A DNA stretch of 64,000 nucleotides from Microbacterium helvum. Its GTDB lineage: Bacteria; Actinomycetota; Actinomycetes; Actinomycetales; Microbacteriaceae. The translations under genes and the position numbers were made by a program. Within the stretch, counting starts at the first letter, position 1. Each line of letters begins with the position of its first letter. The notes under the pieces were generated by a model. That model searched no databases, was not told the DNA's origin, and was given only the letters and a program-made list of their open reading frames with translations. Shown here piece after piece: positions 1 to 7,823 of this stretch. The stretch is from assembly GCF_014779795.1 (NCBI RefSeq), contig NZ_JACXZS010000013.1:1-64000 (forward strand), given 5' to 3'.

Positions 1-79
1 GGTTCGCGTGATCGGGCTTGGCCTCATCCAGCATCCGCAACGCGCGCTCACGCATCTCCGCCGAGTACTTCTGATTCAT
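1..79 (-). CDS. IS3-family transposase OrfA, N-terminal fragment (runs off the left edge)
   Basis: Only about 26 codons are in the window. The start is ATG with its first base at 79, and the protein begins MNQKYSAEMRERALRMLDEA. That is the usual opening of the helix-turn-helix OrfA subunit of IS3-family transposases, which binds the element ends before OrfAB performs the cut. An AAGGATGG stretch just upstream can serve as ribosome binding site. Nothing of the catalytic DDE subunit is visible, so activity cannot be judged. The short terminal repeat lies 25-48 bases upstream. Confidence 0.7.
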   Translation of the reverse strand, partial: MNQKYSAEMRERALRMLDEAKPDHAN

Positions 80-127
80 CGTGTTCCATCCTTACTTCAA
101 GAACGGAACGAAACCCAGGGCGATTCA
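1..127. mobile_element. IS3-family insertion sequence, one end only
   Basis: This is the terminal part of an insertion sequence that continues beyond the left edge. Read on the minus strand, the element begins at 127 with TGAATCGCCCTGGG, which resembles the terminal inverted repeats of actinobacterial IS3-family elements. An orfA-like reading frame starts 48 bases inside it. The boundary at 127 falls exactly where similarity to metallophosphoesterase begins on the other side, so the element has disrupted that gene. The other end and any target duplication are outside the window. The family assignment rests on the terminus and the first 26 residues of OrfA. Confidence 0.7.
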
Positions 128-518
128 GTATGAGGAGGCCGGCTGGACAATCCTCCCCGAAGTCGTGTCCGGAACCCGCGTGGGAACCTGCATGCTGGCG
201 TCGCACTACCCCTACTTCGGAGACACCCAGAGCGATGATCGCCATGTCTCGCATCGACCCGTCGACCGGGGACTCCCGCTACTGCATGGACACACCCACG
301 ATCGCGAGAACGGCCCGATCGGTCACCAGTTCCACGTCGGGGTTGATGCCTTCGCGTTCGCACCGATCCCGATGGCTCTCGTCGATGCCTGGCTCGAAGA
401 CCTTCGCCGAGAAGAAGCGGAGATCGCGACCATCGTTCGCGAACGCTCCGCGGCCGGGCCGAGCACACCGCTGTCCGAGGTGGCGGAGCGGCTCGGGATC
501 AATCTCGACGACTTGTGA
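128..518 (+). pseudogene. Metallophosphoesterase, 5'-truncated by the IS element
   Basis: The remaining frame keeps the C-terminal half of a calcineurin-like phosphoesterase. It shows a GHTH motif (around 287-298), followed by HVGVDAFAFAPI, an arrangement characteristic of small bacterial metallophosphoesterases. The upstream metal ligands (D-x-H and GNHD motifs) are missing because the frame meets the insertion-sequence end at 127/128. An in-frame GTG at 81 lies inside the insertion sequence, so any product from it would be a chimera without an active site. The tail reads SEVAERLGINLDDL before the stop. I treat it as inactive. Confidence 0.75.
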
Positions 519-681
519 CCCTATCGACGCGGAGTTCGGACTCGGCGGCCAACGCATCAGCTCCCGTCTGAGCCCCTCGATAACATCGAAGACAGGGGTC
601 GGGATCCCGGATCCCCGCTCCGGAAGTGTGCAGTTCTGCGGTTGTGCCCGTCGAAAAGCAGTGCGAGAACAGGACGTTGTC

Positions 682-3405
682 ATGGCGAGACTCAACCTCA
701 AGGCCGTCGAGGAGCGCGTCGCACCATTGGCTGGCCGCGAGAGCTACGACCGCGAGTTCATCTTCGACCTGCTGCTCGCGTACGGCAAGCCGCAAAGCAG
801 CGTCACACGGCTACGCAACGGAGACCTGAACGTCGCCGCCAACCCCGCGACGGAGGTCGCACAGAAGAAGGTCGTCTACTTCAAGGAGACGACCGCTGAC
901 CCGCTCGCCGTGCTCGAGGAGTCAAAAACCTCTCCCGATGTGGTGCGCTTCAGCACGCGCTTCGTCATCGTCACCGACTACGACGAGCTCGTCGCGCACG
1001 ACACCCAGACCGGCGAGACGATCGGCTTCCCGATCCGCGAGATCAACCAGCACTTCACGTTCTTCCTGCCATGGGCCGGCATGGAGAAGGCCCAGTACGT
1101 CGCCGAGGCGCACGCCGACGTCAAAGCCGCCGAGCGTATGGGCAAGTTGTTTGACGAGCTGCTCCACGCCAACCCGGGCCTGTTGGAGGAGCCGCACGGC
1201 CGACACGCGCTGAACCTCTTCTTCACGCGTCTGCTGTTCTGCTTTTTCGCCGAGGACACCGAGATCTTCGCGCAGAACCAGTTTACGAATGCCGTTGGAT
1301 CGCACACATTGGCCGATGGCTCAGACACCGCCGAGTTCCTCACCGATCTGTTCTTGGCGCTCGACACTGAGAGTCCTGCAGGCAAGCCGAGCCACGTTGC
1401 GGCATTCCCCTACGTCAACGGGCGGCTCTTCCGAGCGGACAACCGGTTCGTTGTGCCTCAGTTCACGAAGGTGGCCCGCGACGAACTGATCAACGCTGGC
1501 AAGCTCATCTGGCGTGAGATCAATCCCGACATCTTCGGCTCGATGTTCCAGGCGATCGTCACGCCCGGCAAGCGCAGCGACCTCGGCCAGCATTACACCT
1601 CGGTGCCGAACATCCTGAAGACGATCGAGCCACTGTTCCTCGATGCGCTCAAGGACGAGCTGGATGCCGGCCATGACTCGATGAAGAAGCTCGAAGCCCT
1701 CCTCGAGCGCATCAGCGCGATCAAGGTCTTCGACCCGGCATGTGGCTCGGGAAACTTCCTCGTCATCGCGTACAAGGAGCTGCGCCGACTGGAGCATGCG
1801 ATTCTGGAGCGCCTCGCCGCGCTGAACGAGAAGCACCGCGTACTGTTCGCGGAATCGAAGATCAACATCGAGAACTTCTTCGGCATTGAGATCGACGACT
1901 TCGCCGTCGAGGTCGCGATCCTGTCGCTGTGGATCGCCAAGCACCAGATGAACTCTGAGTTCAAGGACAAGTTCGGCGTCTCGATCCCACTGATCCCGCT
2001 GAAGGAGACCGGACAGATCAAGCACGGCAACGCGACCCGCGTTGACTGGAACGAGGTCTGCCCGAACGACGGCGGCGAGATCTACCTCATCAGCAACCCG
2101 CCGTACGTCGGATCGAGTATGCAGACAAAGGAGCAGAAGGCCGAGTTTAGGTCGGTCTTCGGCGCGAGGCCCTTCTCCGCGAACCTCGACTACATTTCGC
2201 TCTGGTTCGTCAAGGGGTCTGATTACATTCGGGGGTCACGGGCACGACTCGCCTTCGTGACGACGAACTCAGTCTCGCAAGGTGACCACGTGGGTTTGAT
2301 GTTCCCGACAGTGCTGTCCGGTGGTATCGAGATCGGGTTCGCGTACACCTCTTTCAAATGGGAGAACAACGCAAAGCGCAACGCGGGCGTGACGGTCGCT
2401 GTGATAGGCCTTCGGAATGCCTCGACGACGGAGAAGTACATCTACACCGACGGTCTACAGATCGCGGCTACAAGCATCAACGGATATCTGGCTGACGGAC
2501 CAAGCGTTTACCTCGGACGCCGCTCTGCTCCTCTCGCCGCTGGGTTCCCGAGAATGGTGCGCGGATCCCAGCCGTCCGATGGCGGCCATCTCATCATGGA
2601 TGCGGCAGGGCGGGCAGAGCTGCTTTCGACCGCATCTGAAGCGGTCCAGTTTGTGAAGCTGTACATGGGATCGTCGGAGTTCATCAACGATGCGGAACGA
2701 TACTGCCTTTGGGTGGAGCCCCGCGAGGCCAACCATGCAATGTCGATCCAGGGGATGCTGCCGCGACTGAACCGAGTAGCCGAGTTTCGCAGCAGTCCGG
2801 ACCGAAACGACGAGACAACGAAGGAGCTCGCCGCCAAGCCCTGGCAGTTCAAGCAGCCGGCGTACAAGCCGACAGACTCGATCATCGTTCCTCGGGTGTC
2901 ATCCGTACGGCGACCGTACATGCCCATGGGCTTTCTCGGGCCGGACACCGTGATCTCGGATGCAGCTTTTGCTGTGTACGACGCAGAACCGTGGGCATTC
3001 GCCGTGCTGACCTCCTCGATGCACATGGTCTGGACCAGAGCTATCGGTGGCCGAATGAAGACCGACTACCGCTACTCGAACACAATTGTCTACAACAACT
3101 TCCCGGTGCCGCCGCTCTCGGACGCAGTGAAGGAGAAGCTCACGGTCGCGGCGCTGCGCGTGCTGGATGTGCGCGAGTACCACTGCGACCATACGCTCGC
3201 CGAGCTCTACGATCCGGACAAGATGCCCGACGATCTGCGCGCGGCGCACGCCGAGGTCGACGCACTGGTCGACTCGATCTACTCCAAAAAGCCGTACGAG
3301 ACCGACGAGCAGCGGCTCTCCGATCTGTTCGCGATGTACGAGCGCATGACCGCCGCAGAGGCCGTCAAGACGCCGGTGAAGAAGACCAGAGGAAGCCGGA
3401 AGTGA
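682..3405 (+). CDS. MmeI/YeeA-like N6-adenine DNA methyltransferase, first gene of a three-gene defence operon
   Basis: A 907-residue class I SAM-dependent DNA methyltransferase. Motif I FDPACGSGNF is near residue 350 and the N6-adenine catalytic motif NPPY near 472. The N-terminal region (RFVIVTDYDELVAHD) matches the front of MmeI-type type IIG enzymes, and the C-terminal third should hold the target-recognition domain. I see no clear PD-(D/E)XK nuclease motif in the N-terminus, so this protein probably only modifies and recognises DNA. The start ATG at 682 was chosen because the homology begins there; the frame is open further upstream but without similarity. The last bases overlap the helicase start (GTGA). 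It is probably the modification and specificity part of a restriction-like system. Confidence 0.85.
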   Translation: MARLNLKAVEERVAPLAGRESYDREFIFDLLLAYGKPQSSVTRLRNGDLNVAANPATEVAQKKVVYFKETTADPLAVLEESKTSPDVVRFSTRFVIVTDYDELVAHDTQTGETIGFPIREINQHFTFFLPWAGMEKAQYVAEAHADVKAAERMGKLFDELLHANPGLLEEPHGRHALNLFFTRLLFCFFAEDTEIFAQNQFTNAVGSHTLADGSDTAEFLTDLFLALDTESPAGKPSHVAAFPYVNGRLFRADNRFVVPQFTKVARDELINAGKLIWREINPDIFGSMFQAIVTPGKRSDLGQHYTSVPNILKTIEPLFLDALKDELDAGHDSMKKLEALLERISAIKVFDPACGSGNFLVIAYKELRRLEHAILERLAALNEKHRVLFAESKINIENFFGIEIDDFAVEVAILSLWIAKHQMNSEFKDKFGVSIPLIPLKETGQIKHGNATRVDWNEVCPNDGGEIYLISNPPYVGSSMQTKEQKAEFRSVFGARPFSANLDYISLWFVKGSDYIRGSRARLAFVTTNSVSQGDHVGLMFPTVLSGGIEIGFAYTSFKWENNAKRNAGVTVAVIGLRNASTTEKYIYTDGLQIAATSINGYLADGPSVYLGRRSAPLAAGFPRMVRGSQPSDGGHLIMDAAGRAELLSTASEAVQFVKLYMGSSEFINDAERYCLWVEPREANHAMSIQGMLPRLNRVAEFRSSPDRNDETTKELAAKPWQFKQPAYKPTDSIIVPRVSSVRRPYMPMGFLGPDTVISDAAFAVYDAEPWAFAVLTSSMHMVWTRAIGGRMKTDYRYSNTIVYNNFPVPPLSDAVKEKLTVAALRVLDVREYHCDHTLAELYDPDKMPDDLRAAHAEVDALVDSIYSKKPYETDEQRLSDLFAMYERMTAAEAVKTPVKKTRGSRK

Positions 3406-5387
3406 ACGCGAGCAAGAAGCCCGTCAACATCGTCAACGTCACCTACGCGCAGACCAAGGCGTCGGTGAACACCGACAAGCTTGGCATGCGCGAGATGCAG
3501 CAGCGGGTGTTCGCGCAGCGTGACGCCCAGCACCTGCTGGTGAAGGCCCCGCCGGCTTCGGGCAAGTCGCGCGCGTTGATGTTCGTGGCGCTCGACAAGC
3601 TGTACAACCAGGACCGCAGGAAGGTCATCGTCGCGGTGCCTGAGCGCTCGATCGGCGCGTCGTTTGCTCCGACGGCGCTGACGAAGCATGGCTTCTGGGC
3701 CGACTGGGAGATCAAGGACGAGAACAACCTCTGCGACGCGGGGTCGTCGGCCGGAAAGGTCGACGCGTTCCTCAGGTTCCTCGAGGGCTCCGACGCGACG
3801 CTGGTCTGCACGCACGCGACGCTGCGGTTCGCGTTCGAGAAGCTGGCGCCTGACGCTTTCAACGGCACGGTGCTCGCGATCGACGAGTTCCACCACGTCT
3901 CCGCTGACACGGAGAGCTCGCGCCTGGGCGCGCTGCTGCGCGACGTGATGAACGGCTCCGACGCGCACATCGTCGCGATGACGGGCTCGTACTTCCGCGG
4001 CGACTCGGTGCCCGTGCTCTCGCCCGAAGATGAGGCGAAGTTCACGCCGGTCACGTTCAACTACTACGACCAGCTCAACGGGTACGAGCACCTGCGCTCA
4101 CTCGGTATCGGTCACCACTTTTATCAGGGCCGGTACACCGACGCGATCGGCGAGGTCCTCGACCTCGACAAGAAGACCATCGTGCATATCCCGAACGTCA
4201 ACTCCGGGGAGTCTACGAAGGACAAGCTGGAGGAGGTCGGCCATATCCTCGACACCATCGGCGAGGTCGTTAACGAGGACGAAGACACCGGCATCATCAG
4301 CGTGCGCCGGGGCGACACCGGCGAGATCGTGCGAGTCGCGGACCTCGTCGACGACACCGACCAGAAGAAGCGAGGCGACACTCTCCACTTCCTGGCGCAC
4401 ACGGCCTCGAAGGACCGCGACGCAGTGGACGTGATCATCGCCCTCGGGATGGCGAAGGAGGGCTTTGACTGGCCGTTCGCCGAACACGCGCTGACCGTCG
4501 GGTACCGAGCCTCACTCACCGAGGTCATCCAGATCATCGGGCGGGTGACGCGCGACAGCCCCGGCAAGGCGCACGCGCAGTTCACGAACCTCATCGCTGA
4601 GCCGGATGCCTCGCAGGGCGAGGTCAAGGTGTCGGTGAACAACATGCTCAAGGCGATCACCGCATCGCTGCTCATGGAGCAGGTGCTCGCGCAGAACTTC
4701 CAGTTCAAGACGAAGAAGTTCGACGGCGACGATGTGAAGAAGCCTGGAGAGCTAAAGGTCAAGGGCTTCAAGGAGCCCTCCACCGCGCGCGTGACGCAAA
4801 TCGTCGAGACAGACCTGAACGACCTAAAAGCGACGATCCTGCAGGACGACACCTTCGCGAAGGCCGCGGCCGGCTCGGTGGATGCTGAGACGACGAACAA
4901 GGTACTGATTCCGAAGATCATCCGTGAGAAGTACCCGGACCTCAGCGAAGCTGAGGTCGAGCAGGTGCGTCAGCAGGTGGTCGTCGATTCGGTGATCAAG
5001 ACCGGTGAGGTGCGCGAAGTCGGCGACAAGCGCTTCATCAAGCTCGCGGAGAAGTTCGTGAACATCGACGAGTTGAGCATCAACCTCATCGACTCGGTGA
5101 ACCCGTTCCAGCGCGCGTTCGAGGTCATGTCGAAGTCGGTCACGCCGTCGGTGCTGAGGATCATCCAGGACCAGATCGCGGCCACCCGGATCGAGTTCAC
5201 CGAGGCAGAGGCGCTGGCGCTGTTCCCGAAGATCCAAACCTGGGTGAAGGTCAACGGGCGCCGTCCCGACGTGCGCGCTGAGGACCCGAACGAGAAGCGT
5301 CTCGCGGCCGCCCTGCTGTTCCTGCAGAAGCTCAAGCAACAGCGCGAGGCCGAGAAGCGCGCAACAGAGACGGCGACCGAAGCGTGA
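3402..5387 (+). CDS. DEAD/DEAH-box SF2 helicase, second gene of the defence operon
   Basis: A 661-residue superfamily 2 helicase or translocase. Walker A is PPASGKS at residues 50-56, Walker B is DEFH near 161, a motif III-like TGS follows, and motif VI QIIGRVTR is near 377. The C-terminal third is charged and matches no domain I know. The GTG start overlaps the methyltransferase stop by four bases, and the stop overlaps the next GTG the same way, so the three genes are translationally coupled. By analogy with type I and type III restriction, it would translocate DNA for the nuclease. That role is inferred from the neighbours, while the helicase assignment itself is firm. Confidence 0.85.
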   Translation: MNASKKPVNIVNVTYAQTKASVNTDKLGMREMQQRVFAQRDAQHLLVKAPPASGKSRALMFVALDKLYNQDRRKVIVAVPERSIGASFAPTALTKHGFWADWEIKDENNLCDAGSSAGKVDAFLRFLEGSDATLVCTHATLRFAFEKLAPDAFNGTVLAIDEFHHVSADTESSRLGALLRDVMNGSDAHIVAMTGSYFRGDSVPVLSPEDEAKFTPVTFNYYDQLNGYEHLRSLGIGHHFYQGRYTDAIGEVLDLDKKTIVHIPNVNSGESTKDKLEEVGHILDTIGEVVNEDEDTGIISVRRGDTGEIVRVADLVDDTDQKKRGDTLHFLAHTASKDRDAVDVIIALGMAKEGFDWPFAEHALTVGYRASLTEVIQIIGRVTRDSPGKAHAQFTNLIAEPDASQGEVKVSVNNMLKAITASLLMEQVLAQNFQFKTKKFDGDDVKKPGELKVKGFKEPSTARVTQIVETDLNDLKATILQDDTFAKAAAGSVDAETTNKVLIPKIIREKYPDLSEAEVEQVRQQVVVDSVIKTGEVREVGDKRFIKLAEKFVNIDELSINLIDSVNPFQRAFEVMSKSVTPSVLRIIQDQIAATRIEFTEAEALALFPKIQTWVKVNGRRPDVRAEDPNEKRLAAALLFLQKLKQQREAEKRATETATEA

Positions 5388-6580
5388 GCACGAATGAGAA
5401 CATCGGGCCCGTCGACTTCGTCCTGACCGACTTCCAGGCGGTTCTCGACGCCGACGTTGACGGCCTGCTCGATGCGCCGGAGAAGCCCCGAAAGGTCACC
5501 TCGTCCGATCGCCTCGCGCGAGCATTCCTGGAGATCGTGGAGTTCTACCGGGCCCACGGCCGGGTGCCGAGCTCGATCACCCGCGAGATCGCCGAACGCA
5601 AGCTCGGTGCGAGACTCGACGGCTTCCTCGCCAGTGAGGAACGCGCGACCGCCGTCAAGCATCTCGACGAGTTCGGTCTGCTCGAAGCGCCGCAAGCACC
5701 GGCATCGATCGACGAACTCCTCGAGGGGGACGACCTTGACGACCTGCTGGGCGATGACGGCGGCATCCTCGACGTTTCGGACCTCCCAATCCGCCGGAGT
5801 TCTGACGCGCCCGACTCTGTGGCGAAGCGCACGAAAGCGCAGGACTTCGAGAGCTTCGAGCACCTGTTTCGCGCCAAGCACGCCGAACTGAAAGAGGGAA
5901 CGATCACGCTGGCACCCTTCAAAGGCGTGCACACCATTCAGGAGGGCCGGTTCTTCGCCCTCAACGGCATGCTGCTCTTCGTCGCCGAGGTCGGCGAATC
6001 GCTGTCAATGGTCGTCGGCGGCAAGGCCGAGCAGAAACAGCGACTCCGTGTGATCTTCGAGAACGGGACTGAGTCCTCGTTGTACCGGCAGTCGCTCTCG
6101 ATCCGGCTGCACGAGCAGGCAGGGCGGGCGCTCGTCCGAGCTGGAGCGTCAGCTGACGACATCCTCGACGGCGATGTCGAAACCGGACACATCTACGTTC
6201 TTCAGTCGCTCAGTACCGACCCTCTGGTTGCGAACATGAAGGATCTGCACAAGATCGGCTTCTCGACCACGAGCGTCGAGCAACGCATCAAGAACGCGGA
6301 GAAGTCGCCGACCTACCTCATGGCCCCCGTGAAGGTTGTGGCCGACTACCGGCTTTACAACGTGAAGGCGTCGTGGCTCGAGCATCTTCTGCACCGGGTT
6401 TTTGCGGAGGTACGGCTGGACCTCACCCAGGTCGATAAGAAGGGCCGGAACTACGACCCCTCGGAGTGGTTCGTCGTTCCCTATGATGTGATCAACCAAG
6501 CCGCGACGATGATCATGTCCGGCGAGATCACGAACTACGTCTACGACAGGGCGGAACGTCGACTGGTCGAACGGGATTGA
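5384..6580 (+). CDS. GIY-YIG nuclease family protein (T5orf172/MUG113 type), third gene of the defence operon
   Basis: 398 residues. The GIY-YIG module is at about 268-350: GHIYVLQSL gives the first strand, KIGFSTTSVEQRI corresponds to the YIG half with its arginine, and WLEHLLHRVF carries the expected catalytic glutamate. The N-terminal 150 residues are mostly charged, with a very acidic stretch (EGDDLDDLLGDDGG) and no recognised fold. The GTG start overlaps the helicase stop (GTGA). As the only obvious nuclease in the operon it is the likely cleavage subunit, which would fit a methyltransferase that lacks a nuclease domain. Whether it cuts DNA, and at which signal, cannot be read from the sequence. 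Confidence 0.8.
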   Translation: MSTNENIGPVDFVLTDFQAVLDADVDGLLDAPEKPRKVTSSDRLARAFLEIVEFYRAHGRVPSSITREIAERKLGARLDGFLASEERATAVKHLDEFGLLEAPQAPASIDELLEGDDLDDLLGDDGGILDVSDLPIRRSSDAPDSVAKRTKAQDFESFEHLFRAKHAELKEGTITLAPFKGVHTIQEGRFFALNGMLLFVAEVGESLSMVVGGKAEQKQRLRVIFENGTESSLYRQSLSIRLHEQAGRALVRAGASADDILDGDVETGHIYVLQSLSTDPLVANMKDLHKIGFSTTSVEQRIKNAEKSPTYLMAPVKVVADYRLYNVKASWLEHLLHRVFAEVRLDLTQVDKKGRNYDPSEWFVVPYDVINQAATMIMSGEITNYVYDRAERRLVERD

Positions 6581-6592
6581 TAATTTGTGGGC

Positions 6593-6606
6593 CGCGGCGC
6601 GCCGCG
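6593..6606. repeat. Perfect 14-bp palindrome between the two convergent defence operons
   Basis: CGCGGCGCGCCGCG reads the same on both strands. It sits in the 33-base gap between the stop of the GIY-YIG gene (6580) and the stop of the CBASS effector gene (6614, opposite strand). It could act as a short bidirectional terminator, though there is no T-run. Confidence 0.5.
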
Positions 6607-6613
6607 CAACTTC

Positions 6614-7345
6614 CTAACCGGTCGGCGATTGCAACGGCAAGTAGTACGCGTCCAGATCGATCGCCAACGCCGTGCCGAGGCGGGAGAGCGCGCGATACAG
6701 ACGTGTGGCGAACCAGATCAACTCCTGCCCGGGTGTCGCGTAGGTAAGCCCCTCCGTGCGGTCGAACGCGCCACCACGGACGGCGATGCCGAGATCGAGC
6801 GCCGTGGGCACGGTCTCTGTGATTGCGCCGACACCTGCGGCGCCGCGGATGTCGCTCCAGTCGAGGTCTGTGCTGAGAAAGACACCCAGAATCGGCTTGG
6901 TGTCCGGGTCCTGTGGCGGGTAGGTGCCGCCGGCGTGCCGGATTTCTGCTGAGGTTCGGTGAAGCCGCCGGACGCTCGCGACCTTGTCCCGAGCGTAATC
7001 GAGATTGTCCTTGTTCATGCGAGGTTTCACTTCGCACACGGCGTACACGCTTTCCGCGGGCACGAAGCTCACATTCCCCTGTTCGAAGAACAGAGGTGAG
7101 TACTGCCGATCGTAGATGCCGATATCGATCTGCCCGCTCTGCTGCCCGAGGGAGTCGATCGCGAAGATCGGCCCCACGCCGTACCGCTGAGGAAGGAACT
7201 CTCGGAGCACGCTGGTCCACTGCTCCTCGGTCGCGTCGCCCTTCGTCCCGGGATGATCGGTGAACTGGGGCATGAGTCCGAGCCCGGTGAGCATGTGATC
7301 CTGCTTAGCCGTGTAGGCCTTGGCGAGGTCGAACGGTTCAACCAT
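6614..7345 (-). CDS. DUF6602-like PD-(D/E)XK nuclease, probable CBASS effector
   Basis: 243 residues; last gene of the CBASS operon. The opening HPGTKGDATEEQW, then REFLPQRYGVG, GQIDIGIYD and VYAVCEVK, follows the DUF6602 pattern. The acidic residues E41, D74 and the E105-x-K107 pair have the spacing of a PD-(D/E)XK nuclease core. The second half (about 130-243) shows no SAVED domain, membrane segment or other known cyclic-nucleotide sensor. The ATG at 7345 overlaps the end of the JAB gene by eight bases, so the two are coupled. In type II CBASS the gene besides the cyclase, Cap2 and Cap3 is normally the effector, so I infer nucleotide-activated DNA cleavage. I cannot say how it would sense the signal. 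Confidence 0.65.
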   Translation of the reverse strand: MVEPFDLAKAYTAKQDHMLTGLGLMPQFTDHPGTKGDATEEQWTSVLREFLPQRYGVGPIFAIDSLGQQSGQIDIGIYDRQYSPLFFEQGNVSFVPAESVYAVCEVKPRMNKDNLDYARDKVASVRRLHRTSAEIRHAGGTYPPQDPDTKPILGVFLSTDLDWSDIRGAAGVGAITETVPTALDLGIAVRGGAFDRTEGLTYATPGQELIWFATRLYRALSRLGTALAIDLDAYYLPLQSPTG

Positions 7346-7823
7346 GTGTGTGCTCGTTCTCTGTCGACGGGACGGGCAGATCGCCCGTGGGGATGATGGC
7401 ACACGTCCGCAGCCGGACACCGCGCGCGAGGTGCAGGTCGATCGCGTACTGGTCCTCGACGCGTCGTGCGATCAGCAGCAAGGTCGGCTGCATCGTGCGG
7501 ACCGCTGTCGTAACGGTGGTCAGCCTGTCAGTCGCGCTGGCGGGGACATCCATCGGGTGAGAGTGCCAATCCCCGAGATACCCCACCCGCGGATCCAGAT
7601 CGCGCAGCCGGCGCACCGCTCGTCGCGTCACGCCGGCGGGGAGGCGATACGCGGTATGCCCTCGTTCGACGGTGGCAAATTCGACGGCGTGGGTGACCCA
7701 CGGGTACCGGCTGGTGTGGACCCCGACGAGGATCCCTCCGGTCTCCAACGGATGGGACAAGGTCGCCGCCGCGCGGATCGTGTCGAGGGCCGACTCAGAG
7801 ACATGCACCGTCGTGCTACGCAT
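7338..7823 (-). CDS. cap3: JAB/JAMM metalloprotease, CBASS Cap3
   Basis: 161 residues. The JAMM zinc site is visible: E27 (LETGG), H87-S-H89-P, S96 and D99. In type II CBASS, Cap3 is a deubiquitinase-like peptidase that removes the cyclase from the targets to which Cap2 attached it. The spacing between HSHP and S-x-x-D is one residue shorter than the commonest JAMM consensus. Two starts are possible, 7823 (MRSTT) or 7835 (MSGQM). Both overlap the end of the Cap2 gene, and I use the shorter. The C-terminal 50 residues extend beyond the JAB core. It is the third of four coupled genes. Confidence 0.85.
   Translation of the reverse strand: MRSTTVHVSESALDTIRAAATLSHPLETGGILVGVHTSRYPWVTHAVEFATVERGHTAYRLPAGVTRRAVRRLRDLDPRVGYLGDWHSHPMDVPASATDRLTTVTTAVRTMQPTLLLIARRVEDQYAIDLHLARGVRLRTCAIIPTGDLPVPSTENEHTHG

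Noticed and set aside
81-127. GTG at 81 as true start of the phosphoesterase
   Set aside because: It lies within the insertion sequence end; a normal enzyme would need the missing N-terminal metal motifs.
130-681. Upstream extension of the methyltransferase frame
   Set aside because: The 184 extra codons have no family similarity and overlap the phosphoesterase remnant in another frame; similarity begins at the ATG at 682.
2709-3401. Long front extension of the helicase frame
   Set aside because: It overlaps the methyltransferase C-terminus in another frame and is Arg-rich shadow sequence; the GTG at 3402 fits the four-base overlap pattern of the operon.
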